From: Anaerovorax odorimutans DSM 5092
GTDB taxonomy: Bacteria; Bacillota; Clostridia; Peptostreptococcales; Anaerovoracaceae
Direction of reading: 5' to 3'
Length of the DNA: 56,882 nucleotides
Assembly: GCF_000426305.1 (NCBI RefSeq)
Contig: NZ_AUFC01000021.1
Location: 1 to 56,882, forward strand
Under the pieces are notes generated by a model. That model searched no databases. It worked only from the letters and a program-made list of their open reading frames with translations, and was not told where the DNA came from. Below, one piece after another: positions 9,634-18,755 of the stretch. Positions within the stretch are counted from its first letter, which is position 1; the number at the start of each line of letters is the position of its first letter. Position numbers and translations under genes: made by a program.

Positions 9634-11856
9634 TCAGATCTTTTTTAATGGTGCAATATCTTTAGCTAATTTCTTTCTTCCAACAGAATCAAACATAACC
9701 GTAACAGTCTTATCATCTGCATCCATAACAAGACCTTCTCCAAATTTATTATGTTTTACTCTATCACCATTTTTGAAATCATCATCACTATCTTTGTCAG
9801 ATGCTTTACTTGCAGTTATATTTTTCTTTATATATTTTAGCTGATCAAAAGGTCTGAAAATCTTTCCACTACTGTAACCATCATTTTGACCTCCATTGCT
9901 GTATCCCATATTTGCATTAGGCTTTTTGCTAAAAATAGCATCGCCGTCAACAAGTGATTTATCTAGCTCTTTTAAAAATTGAGATTCCCTTGTATAATCA
10001 GTCTTTCCATACAATGTACGCATTTGCGCACTTGTTAGATACAGTTTTTCCATAGCTCTTGTCATTCCCACATAGCAAAGTCTTCGTTCTTCATCAATGC
10101 CATCGGGTTTTTCAAGAGAACGCCATCCCGGGAACAATCCATCTTCCATGCCTGGAATAAAAACAACCGGAAATTCTAATCCTTTTGCACTATGCATAGT
10201 CATTAATACAACTGCATCTTCATCTGCATTATGATTATCAATTTCAGCGATTAATGCTACCTTTTCTAAAAACTCGGACAATGCTAATTGAGGATTTTCT
10301 TTTTCATAGTCAAAAATTACAGATTTAAATTCTAAAAGATTTTCTATTCTGCCTTCTGCTTCAATGGTATCCTGTTTTTCTAAACTTTTTAAATAACCTG
10401 TTTTAATTAAAAGTCCATCATATATATCCGAAACTTTTAAATTATCTTTTTCATTATTAAACTCACAAATGGCAGATACCATTTCTTTTACACTGTCAAC
10501 CGCTTTAGAAGGCAGACCCTCTACAATATCATCATCAGTAAGGGTAATAAATAAGCTTTCTCCTCTTACATCTGCCAAAGACTTTAACTTTTCAAGGGTC
10601 TTTTCTCCTATACCTCTTTTAGGCTCATTTATTACTCTTGTTAATGATAAATCGTCAGATGTATTAAGAACAAGTCTCATATATGCCATAACATCCTTAA
10701 TTTCTTTTCTGTCGTAATATTTAATTCCTCCAAGAACTCTATAAGGTATAGCCCTTGCCATAAGAGCTTCTTCAAAGGTTCTGGACTGCGCATTTGTTCT
10801 ATAAAGAATTGCAAAATCTTTATATTTTAGTTCGTTATTATGCAATCTGTCAATTTCCTGCGATATATATCTGGCTTCATCTTTTTCATCATCAGCACGA
10901 TAGTACTTTAGCTTTTCTCCTTTATCTTTTACAGTCCATAACTTTTTATGCTTTCTTCCTCTGTTGTTTTCTATAACTGAATGTGCCGCTTCTAAAATAT
11001 TACCATGTGAACGATAATTTTGTTCCAGCTTAATTACTTTTGTATTTTTAAAATCCTTTTCAAATTCTAAAATATTTTTAATATCAGCTCCACGCCATTG
11101 ATAAATACATTGGTCATCATCTCCTACAACACATATATTGGAATGTGCCTCTGCAAGTAACTTCATTACTCTGTATTGTGTATAATTTGTATCCTGGTAT
11201 TCATCTACCATAATATATTTAAAACGGTTTTGATATTCTGCAAGAACATCCTCATATTTTTCAAATAACTGTACTGTCCTTAAAATCAAATCATCAAAAT
11301 CCATTGCATTATTTTTCTTAAGTACATTTTCATATGCTTTATATAATTCTGAAATTGTTTTGCTTTTAAAATCTGAACCATTTATATTTAAAAATTTTGC
11401 AGGTGAAATATTTTTTTCTTTGCAGTCACTTATAATACTTAGTACGTATGCCGGAGAAAATTTTTTATCATCAACATTTAATTCTTTTAGACAAGTTTTC
11501 ATCACTACTTTTTGGTCTGTAGGATCATAAACAACAAAATCATTTGTATAATCAAGTAAATCAGCATGTTTCCTTAAAATACGAAGACACATGGAGTGAA
11601 AGGTAAGAATCCACATACTAATATTATTACCGATAAAATTTTCCACCCTATCTCTCATTTCTTTAGCTGCCTTATTTGTAAATGTCACAGCAAGTATATT
11701 ATAAGGAGAAACACCTTCCTCACGTATTAAATAAGCTATTCTATGTGTCATTGTGCTGGTTTTCCCACTCCCTGCACCTGCTAAAATAAGCAGCGGACCT
11801 TCTTTATGTACAGCAGCTTCTCTTTGCTGCGGATTTAATTTATCTAAATAATCCAT
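9634..11856 (-). CDS. pcrA: ATP-dependent DNA helicase UvrD/PcrA
   Basis: A superfamily 1A 3'-5' helicase for repair and plasmid/replication restart. The 740-residue protein begins LNPQQREAAVHKEGPLLILA (Q motif) and has Walker A AGAGSGKTST, motif II VDEYQDTNYTQY, motif III DDDQCIYQWRGA, motif IV LEQNYRS, and motif VI YVGMTRA. The C-terminal 60 residues carry the Tudor-like PcrA tail (GDRVKHNKFGEGLV). AAAGGAG precedes the ATG. It forms an operon with ligA. Confidence 0.97.
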   Translation of the reverse strand: MDYLDKLNPQQREAAVHKEGPLLILAGAGSGKTSTMTHRIAYLIREEGVSPYNILAVTFTNKAAKEMRDRVENFIGNNISMWILTFHSMCLRILRKHADLLDYTNDFVVYDPTDQKVVMKTCLKELNVDDKKFSPAYVLSIISDCKEKNISPAKFLNINGSDFKSKTISELYKAYENVLKKNNAMDFDDLILRTVQLFEKYEDVLAEYQNRFKYIMVDEYQDTNYTQYRVMKLLAEAHSNICVVGDDDQCIYQWRGADIKNILEFEKDFKNTKVIKLEQNYRSHGNILEAAHSVIENNRGRKHKKLWTVKDKGEKLKYYRADDEKDEARYISQEIDRLHNNELKYKDFAILYRTNAQSRTFEEALMARAIPYRVLGGIKYYDRKEIKDVMAYMRLVLNTSDDLSLTRVINEPKRGIGEKTLEKLKSLADVRGESLFITLTDDDIVEGLPSKAVDSVKEMVSAICEFNNEKDNLKVSDIYDGLLIKTGYLKSLEKQDTIEAEGRIENLLEFKSVIFDYEKENPQLALSEFLEKVALIAEIDNHNADEDAVVLMTMHSAKGLEFPVVFIPGMEDGLFPGWRSLEKPDGIDEERRLCYVGMTRAMEKLYLTSAQMRTLYGKTDYTRESQFLKELDKSLVDGDAIFSKKPNANMGYSNGGQNDGYSSGKIFRPFDQLKYIKKNITASKASDKDSDDDFKNGDRVKHNKFGEGLVMDADDKTVTVMFDSVGRKKLAKDIAPLKKI

Positions 11857-11984
11857 TAAAATCTCCTTTTCATTTCTTCCTTCAATAGCCTATATTGTAT
11901 CATAAAAAAAGAAAATGAACACCTGTTTTAATCCAAAATCTAATCAACAAATATTATGCAAAATATGAAAAATGACATTGATCC

Positions 11985-12040
11985 CATAAAAAAACTAAAA
12001 GAGAATTTTTTAGCAAAAAATCCCTTTTAGTTTTTATTTT
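11985..12040. terminator. Bidirectional-type hairpin after rubrerythrin gene
   Basis: Arms at 11991-12001 and 12024-12034 (AAAACTAAAAG against CTTTTAGTTTT) extend inward through a TTTTTT/AAAAAA pair. On the minus strand a run of seven T follows. It separates the rubrerythrin gene from pcrA. Confidence 0.8.
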
Positions 12041-12060
12041 AATATAATACTTTTTAAGAA

Positions 12061-12597
12061 TTAATAATTATCAGCTTTAAGTTGAAAATAAGCTTTTGGA
12101 TGTTTGCATACAGGACAAACATCATATGCTTCTTTTCCTGTATAAACATATCCGCAGTTAGCACATTGCCATACCACTTCTTCTTTTTTAGCAAAAACCG
12201 AACCATCTTCAACATTCTTTAAAAGAGCCTTATATCTTTCCTCATGTTCTTTTTCTACAGATGCTACACCTTCCATTTGCTCAGCTATTTCAGGAAAGCC
12301 TTCTTCTCTTGCAACTTTTGCAAAATTAGCATACATATCTGTCCATTCGTAATTTTCACCTTCAGCTGCATGTTTAAGATTTTCAGCTGTTGTGCCTATT
12401 CCTTCAGCCAACTTAAACCAAAGTTCCGCATGTTCTTTTTCATTTGCGGCAGTTTCTTCAAAAATCTTAGAAATCTGAACATAACCTTCTTTTTTTGCTT
12501 TTGAGGCATAGTATGTATACTTGTTTCTTGCCATAGATTCTCCTGCAAAAGCAGTAAGTAAATTTTCTAATGTCTTAGTACCTTTTAAATCTTTCAT
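12061..12597 (-). CDS. rbr: Rubrerythrin
   Basis: A non-haem iron peroxidase that detoxifies hydrogen peroxide in anaerobes. The 178 residues comprise a ferritin-like four-helix diiron domain ([16 protein letters not shown], then [14 protein letters not shown], and [12 protein letters not shown], which carry the ExxH ligands) and a C-terminal rubredoxin-like centre with [10 protein letters not shown] and [11 protein letters not shown]. It is monocistronic, with AGAAGGG before the ATG. Confidence 0.97.
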   Translation of the reverse strand: MKDLKGTKTLENLLTAFAGESMARNKYTYYASKAKKEGYVQISKIFEETAANEKEHAELWFKLAEGIGTTAENLKHAAEGENYEWTDMYANFAKVAREEGFPEIAEQMEGVASVEKEHEERYKALLKNVEDGSVFAKKEEVVWQCANCGYVYTGKEAYDVCPVCKHPKAYFQLKADNY

Positions 12598-12702
12598 CTT
12601 AAAACCCTTCTTTCTTTGATTTTATAATAATTATTCACAAATAATCTATGTAAATAACATATTATAATTATTCATCAAATCTCTTTTAGGCGCTTTGCAA
12701 AT

Positions 12703-13623
12703 TTAAAAAAGTTCCTTATATCTCTTTTCTATTTTTTCGCTTGAGATTTGATTATTAACATCATATTTTGTTTCCAATGCAATAGATGCGGCTGCCATTC
12801 CGTATTGTGCTGAAGTTTTTATATCGCAGTCATTTGCTAAACTTCTCAAAATAGCTGCTGAAAAAGCATCTCCCGCTCCGGCTTCGCTTACAGGCTTAGG
12901 ACTTTCAGTTCTCATAAAACCCTTTTCTTTTCCGTCTGTATAATAGACTCCTCCGCCGCTTAGAGTAATATATACCCTCTTTACTCCTTTTTCAATCAGA
13001 CATTCTCCTGCCTTTTCTAATTCATCTGCACTTAATATGGTTAGACCTGTAATGGCTTCTGCCTCTCTTCTGTTTGGTTTTACAGTATGAAACTGTCCAA
13101 CAAATTCTTTAACTTTCTTTGCATTTTCTTCTGAATCAGGGTCTAAAAACAAAGGTATGCCCTCAAATTTTTCAATAACATATTTTAATGTATCTTCACT
13201 TAAAGTAGCATCAATACCAATAACTTTGCAGTTTTGTAACTCTTCTAAAGCTTCATCAATCATATCATTTGTTAATTTTTCCATAACATCCATATTAGAT
13301 AATGCCATTTCTAAATCACTAATCATATTTAATATTGATATATTGCAAGCAGTATTTTGGCCAGGTAAAAGTTTAACAAAATCCACATTTACGCCAGCTT
13401 CTTTTAATTCCCTTACTACACTTTTTCCTGAAAAATCATCTCCTGCAGTAGAAACAAAAACTACATCCTCACCTATCCTTGCAAGGTTCTCTGTAATATT
13501 TCTCCCGGATCCACTGAAAGACATTCCTATTGTACCGGAATTTGATTCTCCCTTCATTATCTGACCATATGCACTTGCTTCAATGTTTGCTGAAGCCCCT
13601 CCAATTACTCCTATCTTACTCAT
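12703..13623 (-). CDS. PfkB-family carbohydrate/nucleoside kinase
   Basis: The 306-residue ribokinase-fold protein has the N-terminal glycine pair region GVIGGASANIEA and the C-terminal signature SEAGAGDAFSAAIL with the catalytic Asp. The middle FLDPDSEENAKKVKEFVGQFHTVKPNRREAEAITG is typical of sugar or pseudouridine kinases. Its ATG overlaps the stop of the upstream kinase by four bases (ATGA), implying coupled translation. The substrate cannot be told. Pseudouridine kinase is one possibility because of its partner, but no pseudouridine glycosidase gene is present. Confidence 0.88.
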   Translation of the reverse strand: MSKIGVIGGASANIEASAYGQIMKGESNSGTIGMSFSGSGRNITENLARIGEDVVFVSTAGDDFSGKSVVRELKEAGVNVDFVKLLPGQNTACNISILNMISDLEMALSNMDVMEKLTNDMIDEALEELQNCKVIGIDATLSEDTLKYVIEKFEGIPLFLDPDSEENAKKVKEFVGQFHTVKPNRREAEAITGLTILSADELEKAGECLIEKGVKRVYITLSGGGVYYTDGKEKGFMRTESPKPVSEAGAGDAFSAAILRSLANDCDIKTSAQYGMAAASIALETKYDVNNQISSEKIEKRYKELF

Positions 13624-15287
13624 ACAAATATACTTCCTCCTATAAATTCTCTGATAATCGAATTGTTTACTATAATTGAATCATCTTCTATTGTATTAAA
13701 AAATTTTAAAAATTTTAACATACTTATTGCTTCACCATATTCAGGTTCTTCTTTTTTAATATTCTCTAAAAGCGGCTCAGCATATTTTTTTAAAACAGCT
13801 AATTCATAAATATGTTCTGAATTGAAAAACACATCAGCCTCTCCATTAAACGGAAAAATATTTTTATCTTCCCCTGCTCTTACTTTTGGCCACTCCTTTA
13901 TCGTTGTCTGTGCATTACGCCCTCTGAATTGAGAATCTCTCACCATTCTTCTTATCATTCTTGCTTCTGTAGTTGGAATTCTATTATGATTGTCTATATT
14001 CAATTGTGTCAATGGGCTAATATATATTTTAAACTTTTCTTTATCATCAATCTGTTCTGTTAATTGCTTATTTAAACCATGAATTCCCTCTATAACTATT
14101 GGTTGATTTTTCTTTATTTTTATTATCCTTTTTCCAAATATTTTAATACCCTTTAGAAAATCAAAAGTCGGTAAATCTACTGTATCTCCATTTAATAAGC
14201 TATTCATGTTTGAGTTGAACAAATCAATATCCAGAGCTTCTAAATCTTCAAAATTAGGTTCTCCATTTTCATCAAGAGGTGTATTTTCACGTTCTACAAA
14301 ATAATCATCTGTACCCATATAAAGGGGTTCCAAGCCATTTACCCTAAGCTGTATACAAAGTCTTCTTGCAAAAGTAGTTTTCCCTGATGAAGACGGTCCT
14401 GCAATAAGAATAATCCTCTTTTTCTGCGCTTTTATCATATCAGCAATCTGAGCTATCTTTTTTTCATGCAAAGCTTCTGAGATTTGTATTATTTCCTTAT
14501 ATTCTCCGCTTTCAATCTTTTCATTCAAATCTCCAACAAATGAAATACCCATAAGTTTTCCCCAATTTGTTGCTTCTCCAAAAGCCTGATACAGCTTAGA
14601 TTCATCCACAAACTTAGGAATTACATTAGGTGTAGATGGATGTGGAAATCTCAAGATAATTCCTCTTCTATATTTTACAAGTTCAAAATATTGTATATAC
14701 TTTGTTGAGGGTACCATCAGACCATAGAAAAAATTTCTAAAGCCATCTAAGGAGTAGAATTTTACTTTTTTAACATCTTTATTTTTTTCAAGCATTTTTG
14801 CTTTTTGTTTATATCCTTCTTCCATGAGATATTTCATTGCATCTTCCTTAGGCATAACTTGCCTGATAATGGGAAGGTCCAATTCTACAATCTGTCTCAT
14901 TCTTTCTTCAATTAATTTCAAAGTTTCATAAGTAATATTCTCCTTACATTTAATATCTGTATATAGTCCTTTGCTCAAAGAATTTTCAATTCTTACAAAA
15001 CTATTTCCTAAAACATCATGAACTGCTTTTAAATAAATTAATGAGATACTCCTTTGATAAATCAAATTTCCATTTTGATTTCTCATATCAATTAGTTCTA
15101 TTTTACTGGGCTTTTCAATTTTTTTAGTAAGTTCTTCCAGTTTATTATTTACTTTAGCTGCTAAAATAGTATAAGGTAAATCTTTTTGAAATTCGTTTGC
15201 AATAGTTTCAAGTTTAGTTCCACTTTCAATAGTTCTTTTTATAAAATCACTTCTAGGTTCTATTTTAATATTAACATCTATTTCCAT
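13620..15287 (-). CDS. Uridine-kinase-like nucleoside kinase with ThrRS-like N-terminus
   Basis: A 555-residue two-part protein. Residues 1 to about 230 resemble the TGS/second additional domain of threonyl-tRNA synthetase, as in a known clostridial family. Residues from about 285 on form a uridine kinase/phosphoribulokinase domain with P-loop AGPSSSGKTTFARRL, the YMGTDDYFVER substrate loop and the VIEGIHGLN Walker B region. It probably phosphorylates a nucleoside with ATP or GTP. It is the first gene of a two-gene unit with the PfkB kinase. Confidence 0.85.
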   Translation of the reverse strand: MEIDVNIKIEPRSDFIKRTIESGTKLETIANEFQKDLPYTILAAKVNNKLEELTKKIEKPSKIELIDMRNQNGNLIYQRSISLIYLKAVHDVLGNSFVRIENSLSKGLYTDIKCKENITYETLKLIEERMRQIVELDLPIIRQVMPKEDAMKYLMEEGYKQKAKMLEKNKDVKKVKFYSLDGFRNFFYGLMVPSTKYIQYFELVKYRRGIILRFPHPSTPNVIPKFVDESKLYQAFGEATNWGKLMGISFVGDLNEKIESGEYKEIIQISEALHEKKIAQIADMIKAQKKRIILIAGPSSSGKTTFARRLCIQLRVNGLEPLYMGTDDYFVERENTPLDENGEPNFEDLEALDIDLFNSNMNSLLNGDTVDLPTFDFLKGIKIFGKRIIKIKKNQPIVIEGIHGLNKQLTEQIDDKEKFKIYISPLTQLNIDNHNRIPTTEARMIRRMVRDSQFRGRNAQTTIKEWPKVRAGEDKNIFPFNGEADVFFNSEHIYELAVLKKYAEPLLENIKKEEPEYGEAISMLKFLKFFNTIEDDSIIVNNSIIREFIGGSIFV

Positions 15288-15439
15288 AATTCTCCCTCAA
15301 AATATATAATTTTTAAAGTATTTTTCCCTTTAAACTTCTATTAAATTCAAAATTTAACCTAATTAAAAATAAATATTTTTATATTATATCATATTTTTTT
15401 TTAAATTGTACAAAATAGTATCTGAAAGGAGTGATATCT

Positions 15440-15640
15440 TTGAGAAATTTAGCTCTTATTTTAGTTATTATTGGTGCAATTAACTGGGGACTAATAGGAT
15501 TTTTTAGATATGACCTAGTATCTAGTATATTTGGCGGCAACTTAGAAGTTGTAAGCAGAGTTATATTTGCCATCGTTGGTCTTGCCGGAATATATGCTAT
15601 TTCATTCTTTTTCAGAAATCGTCATACTATGCAGTCCTAA
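15440..15640 (+). CDS. DUF378 family small membrane protein
   Basis: A 66-residue protein with two membrane helices and the family signature IGAINWGLIGFFRYDLV, then VSRVIFAIVGLAGIYAI. The start is TTG at 15440, because AAAGGAG ends 8 bases before it. The in-frame GTG at 15431 lies inside the ribosome site. It resembles the YuzA group. Function is unknown. It is transcribed alone, ending at the hairpin at 15674. Confidence 0.9.
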   Translation: MRNLALILVIIGAINWGLIGFFRYDLVSSIFGGNLEVVSRVIFAIVGLAGIYAISFFFRNRHTMQS

Positions 15641-15673
15641 AAGGGGTTAAAAGATAGAGCCCTAAAACAAAAT

Positions 15674-15714
15674 GGAGTGTTCTCTAATAGAATATATTTC
15701 TATAAAGACACTCC
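15674..15714 (+). terminator. Terminator after DUF378 gene
   Basis: GGAGTGT (15674-15680) pairs with ACACTCC (15708-15714). The hairpin is followed by a long T-rich run (TTTTTATTTTTTTTTT). Confidence 0.85.
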
Positions 15715-15735
15715 TTTTTATTTTTTTTTTAATTT

Positions 15736-15771
15736 AAAGAATCCGGTACATTTTTATGTACCGGATTCTTT
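15736..15771. terminator. Strong perfect-stem terminator between convergent genes
   Basis: Fifteen-base perfect arms (AAAGAATCCGGTACA and its complement) with a six-base loop. It lies just downstream of the minus-strand cysteine-rich gene and downstream of the DUF378 gene, so it can insulate both. Confidence 0.8.
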
Positions 15772-15781
15772 ATTACGTCTT

Positions 15782-15910
15782 CTAGCAGCAGCAGTTATCA
15801 TTACAACTGTTATTGCAGCCACATAAGCTAGGCTGACAGAATATAACCACTAGTAATAAGAAAAAGAACAATAGGCTATCATCAATGCCTCCACAACCAT
15901 TAAATCTCAT
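15782..15910 (-). CDS. Cysteine-rich 42-residue membrane microprotein
   Basis: A complete reading frame (ATG at 15910, TAG at 15782) with a strong AAAGGGAGG ribosome site about 8 bases upstream. The product begins MRFNGCGGIDD, continues with one hydrophobic helix (SLLFFFLLLVVIF), and ends in a cysteine-rich tail, CGCNNSCNDNCCC. That gives nine cysteines in 42 residues, one before the helix, one at its end and seven in the tail. Small proteins with a DDSLLFFFLLL-type helix and Cys/Gly tails recur in spore-forming Clostridia, but I know no assigned function. Metal binding or a disulfide role at the membrane or spore surface is an inference. Confidence 0.75.
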   Translation of the reverse strand: MRFNGCGGIDDSLLFFFLLLVVIFCQPSLCGCNNSCNDNCCC

Positions 15911-16025
15911 ATGGAAATACCTCCCTTTTAATTAGGTTAATTTTATATTACTATATGCTATTAAAAAAAATAGGTTACACTAATTCAATTTATTCCATAA
16001 GCTTAAAAAAAATCTTTTGTTTTCC

Positions 16026-16054
16026 TTGACATTTTTTTATCTGAGGAATATTAT
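16026..16054 (+). promoter_or_regulatory. Sigma-A promoter of the T-box leader
   Basis: TTGACA at 16026-16031 and TATTAT at 16049-16054 with a 17-base spacer. It lies about 25 bases before the first base-paired element of the T-box. Confidence 0.75.
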
Positions 16055-16077
16055 AATAATATTATAATAAATTAAAA

Positions 16078-16345
16078 GTGATGACAGGGTAAAGTAAGTT
16101 ATATTTTTTAGTTTACAGAGAATCGGTAAGATAAAATATCTGTTTGGGTGAGAGCCGATAACGAAATATTAGCCCAAGTTCCCCCTCGAGCTTACACATT
16201 GAACAAAATATAAGTAGGTGTGTACGGTTTCCTCCGTTACAAGGATATGGATATATTTGTCCTGAGTGGCTTAGTAGCAATTAGAGTGGTACCGCGGGTT
16301 TCCCGTCTCTTATGAGATAGGAGCCTTTTTTATTTTTATAGGTAT
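16078..16345 (+). ncRNA. T-box riboswitch, probable tRNA-Phe specifier
   Basis: The T-box AGAGTGGTACCGCGGG is at 16283-16298, followed by CCCGTCTC and a T run from about 16326. Stem I is closed by GTAAGT with GCTTAC and contains ATCGG/CCGAT around a GGTGAGAGCC block. Aligning its 3' side (..AAG-TTC-CCCCTCGAGC) with the glyQS pattern (specifier, then about ten bases ending in GAGC) gives TTC at 16179-16181 as specifier, that is phenylalanine. The base after it is C rather than the usual A, so the assignment is probable, not certain. It controls the aryl-CoA ligase and ACT genes. Confidence 0.88.
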
Positions 16346-16467
16346 AATATATTGCAAAGCAATATTGATAAAATATAAAAAGCCTCTGTAAGGCATTATA
16401 GTTCCCCCAAAGGACACATTATTTTAAGTTTCAAAACAGTAGATTTTTTTAATAAGGAGAAAAGAAA

Positions 16468-17766
16468 ATGATTTGGAATGAACCAATGGAAACGATGAGC
16501 AGAGATGAAATGATAAATTTACAAAATAACCGTCTTAAAGATATGGTTACGCGTGTTTATCACAACGTTGAATTTTACAGAAAAAAAATGCAAAGTTTAG
16601 GTATTGAACCAGGAGATATTAATACTATTGAAGACCTGGTTAAATTACCTTTTACAACTAAAAAAGATTTAAGAGACAACTATCCTTTTGGTTTATTTGC
16701 TGTTCCTAAAAGTGAAATTATCAGACTTCATGCATCTTCAGGAACAACAGGCAAGCCAACAGTAGTTGCTTATACAAGAAAAGACATAAATACTTTTGCA
16801 GAAGTAGTTGCTCGCGCCCTTTGCTGTGCAGGAGGAACAAAAAATGATATTATTCAGATTGCTTACGGTTATGGTTTATTTACCGGTGGTCTTGGGATAC
16901 ACTACGGTTCAGAGAAACTGGGAGCAACAGTAGTACCTATTTCCGGAGGTAATACTTCTAAGCAACTTACACTTATGAAAGATTTTGGTACTACGATTTT
17001 AGCTTGTACCCCATCATATGCACTTTATTTATCAGAAGCTATGGTAGATGCAGGAATTGATGCTAAGGAACTGCCACTTCGAATTGGTATCTTTGGAGCA
17101 GAACCTTGGAGCCAAGAAATGAGAATGAAGATTGAAGAAGGTTTGAACATTACTGCTCATGATATTTATGGTTTAAGTGAAATCATTGGTCCCGGAGTTG
17201 CTTGCAGCTGTGAACATCATAGCGGATTGCACATTGCAGAAGATCATTTTATTCCTGAAATTCTAAACCCGGATACATTAGCTCCTGTTGATGCCGGTAT
17301 TGCAGGTGAATTGACCTTTACTACTATTACAAAAGAAGCAATGCCTCTTATAAGATACAGAACCCGAGATCTTTCCAAATTAACATATGATAAGTGTGAA
17401 TGTGGAAGAACAAATGTCAGAATGTCTAAAATATTAGGTCGTTCCGATGATATGCTTATTATCAGAGGAGTTAATGTATTCCCTTCACAAGTGGAAAGTG
17501 TACTTCTTGATATTCCTGAAGCAAAACCTCACTATATGCTTATTGTAGACAGACAGGGAACTATGGATACTTTAGAAATCCAAGTTGAAATTGATGACAG
17601 ATATTTTTCTGACGAAATGGCTCAATTAGAACATATTCGTAAAAAAATCAAACAAAAAGTAGAGAGTATTTTGGGAATTAGTGTTATAATTAGTTTAGTA
17701 GAACATAAAACTTTAAAACGAAGCGAAGGTAAAGCTCAAAGAGTAATTGACAAGCGTAAGATATAG
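16468..17766 (+). CDS. paaK: Phenylacetate-CoA ligase family enzyme
   Basis: An AMP-forming acyl-CoA ligase of 432 residues, the length of PaaK. The phosphate-binding motif [17 protein letters not shown] lies near residue 90. [13 protein letters not shown] and the C-terminal hinge/lid region [21 protein letters not shown] follow. It should activate an arylacetate (phenylacetate, indoleacetate or similar) as a CoA thioester. In anaerobes such ligases pair with indolepyruvate oxidoreductase (IorAB), which is not in the window. Control by a Phe-type T-box suggests a role in aromatic amino acid supply by reductive carboxylation. Confidence 0.92.
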   Translation: MIWNEPMETMSRDEMINLQNNRLKDMVTRVYHNVEFYRKKMQSLGIEPGDINTIEDLVKLPFTTKKDLRDNYPFGLFAVPKSEIIRLHASSGTTGKPTVVAYTRKDINTFAEVVARALCCAGGTKNDIIQIAYGYGLFTGGLGIHYGSEKLGATVVPISGGNTSKQLTLMKDFGTTILACTPSYALYLSEAMVDAGIDAKELPLRIGIFGAEPWSQEMRMKIEEGLNITAHDIYGLSEIIGPGVACSCEHHSGLHIAEDHFIPEILNPDTLAPVDAGIAGELTFTTITKEAMPLIRYRTRDLSKLTYDKCECGRTNVRMSKILGRSDDMLIIRGVNVFPSQVESVLLDIPEAKPHYMLIVDRQGTMDTLEIQVEIDDRYFSDEMAQLEHIRKKIKQKVESILGISVIISLVEHKTLKRSEGKAQRVIDKRKI

Positions 17767-17781
17767 AAAGAGGTGACTGAA

Positions 17782-18162
17782 TTGATTATAAAACAACTAT
17801 CTGTATTTTTGCAAAATGAATTAGGCAGACTTGAAGAAGCAACAGATGTGATTTATAAAAATAATATTAATATTACTGCACTCAGTATTGCTGAAACCGC
17901 TGAATATGGGATTTTACGAATGATTGTAAGTGATACGGATAAAGCCGCAGAAGCTCTTAAAGAATGTGATTTTTCCATTAAGATTACAGATGTCATTTGT
18001 ATTGAAGTTCCTGATAATTCAGGTGAACTTCATAAAATATTAAGAAAATTATCGGATAACGGAATTAATTTGTCGTATATGTATGGATATTCAAAATCGG
18101 GAAAGGCTCCGTTAATTTTAAAAGTCAGTGATCCAAAAAAAGCCATTGAAGTATTAGAATAA
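17782..18162 (+). CDS. Tandem ACT-domain protein
   Basis: A 126-residue protein of two ACT ligand-binding domains: IIKQLSVFLQNELGRLEEAT at the start and VICIEVPDNSGELHKILRKL in the middle. The TTG at 17782 is taken as start because AGAGG sits 8 bases upstream and homologous proteins begin MI(I/V)KQLSVF. The earlier GTG at 17773 overlaps the ribosome site. It is separated from paaK by 15 bases. It probably senses an aromatic amino acid and modulates the ligase, but this is inferred from the domain and context. Confidence 0.9.
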   Translation: MIIKQLSVFLQNELGRLEEATDVIYKNNINITALSIAETAEYGILRMIVSDTDKAAEALKECDFSIKITDVICIEVPDNSGELHKILRKLSDNGINLSYMYGYSKSGKAPLILKVSDPKKAIEVLE

Positions 18163-18210
18163 AATAAGTGATAAATATACAATTGTTTCAAAAATGTAAT
18201 TTACGTTATC

Positions 18211-18245
18211 AAAAACTGATTCCAGTATAATGGAGTCAGTTTTTT
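18211..18245 (+). terminator. Terminator of the paaK-ACT operon
   Basis: AAAAACTGATTCC pairs with GGAGTCAGTTTTT with one mismatch and is followed by T residues. Confidence 0.85.
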
Positions 18246-18295
18246 CATTATACACAGTAAATATTTATCATTATTAAATTATTAATAAACTCTTC

Positions 18296-18356
18296 TTGAT
18301 ATTTAAGTCTACAAATGATAGACTTAATATTAACGTCAAGTCTAATCATTGTAGTC
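18296..18356 (+). promoter_or_regulatory. Promoter and two BlaI-type operators
   Basis: TTGATA at 18296-18301 with a 17-base spacer to TAGACT marks a possible promoter. A perfect palindrome at 18304-18326 (arms TAAGTCTA and TAGACTTA, 7-base centre CAAATGA) covers the spacer and -10. A second imperfect copy, GTCTAATCATTGTAGTC, lies at 18340-18356. Both contain the TCTACA/TGTAGT half-sites of the BlaI/MecI consensus (TACTACA..TGTAGTA). They should be bound by the BlaI-like protein encoded 31 bases downstream. Confidence 0.75.
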
Positions 18357-18387
18357 CAAAATAAACAAAAAATTTTAAGGAGAAAAA

Positions 18388-18750
18388 ATGAATGGATTTA
18401 ATTTAGGTAAAATGGAAAACAAATTTGCTGATTTAATATGGAAAAGCGAACCCATATCTTCGGGAGAACTTGTAAAATTATGCGAAAAAAACTTTGACTG
18501 GAAAAAATCAACAACTTATACCATGCTGAAAAGATTATGTGAAAAAAATATTTTTAAAAATGATAATGGAATAGTAATATCTCTCATAAGTAAAGAAGAT
18601 TTTCAGACTCAGCAAGGTGAATTATTTTTAAAAGGAAATTTCAGTGGATCTCTTCCTAAATTTGTTGCAGCATTTATACGTAGAAATAAACTTAGCAAAA
18701 AAGAAATTGAAGAACTTAAAAAGCTTATTGAAAATAGTAAGGAGGAATAA
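18388..18750 (+). CDS. blaI: BlaI/MecI/CopY family transcriptional repressor
   Basis: A 120-residue winged-helix repressor: MENKFADLIWKSEPISSGELVKL, then the recognition region WKKSTTYTMLKRLCEKN, and a C-terminal dimerisation helix. The family is inactivated by proteolysis after signalling by a BlaR1/MecR1-type membrane protease, which here is the next gene, 5 bases away. AAGGAG precedes the ATG. No beta-lactamase or PBP2a gene lies beside it, so the symbol reflects family only. Confidence 0.92.
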   Translation: MNGFNLGKMENKFADLIWKSEPISSGELVKLCEKNFDWKKSTTYTMLKRLCEKNIFKNDNGIVISLISKEDFQTQQGELFLKGNFSGSLPKFVAAFIRRNKLSKKEIEELKKLIENSKEE

Positions 18751-18755
18751 ATTAT

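Noticed and set aside
15379-15573. Minus-strand open frame opposite the DUF378 gene
   Set aside because: It is antisense to a recognised family member with a strong ribosome site and itself lacks one.
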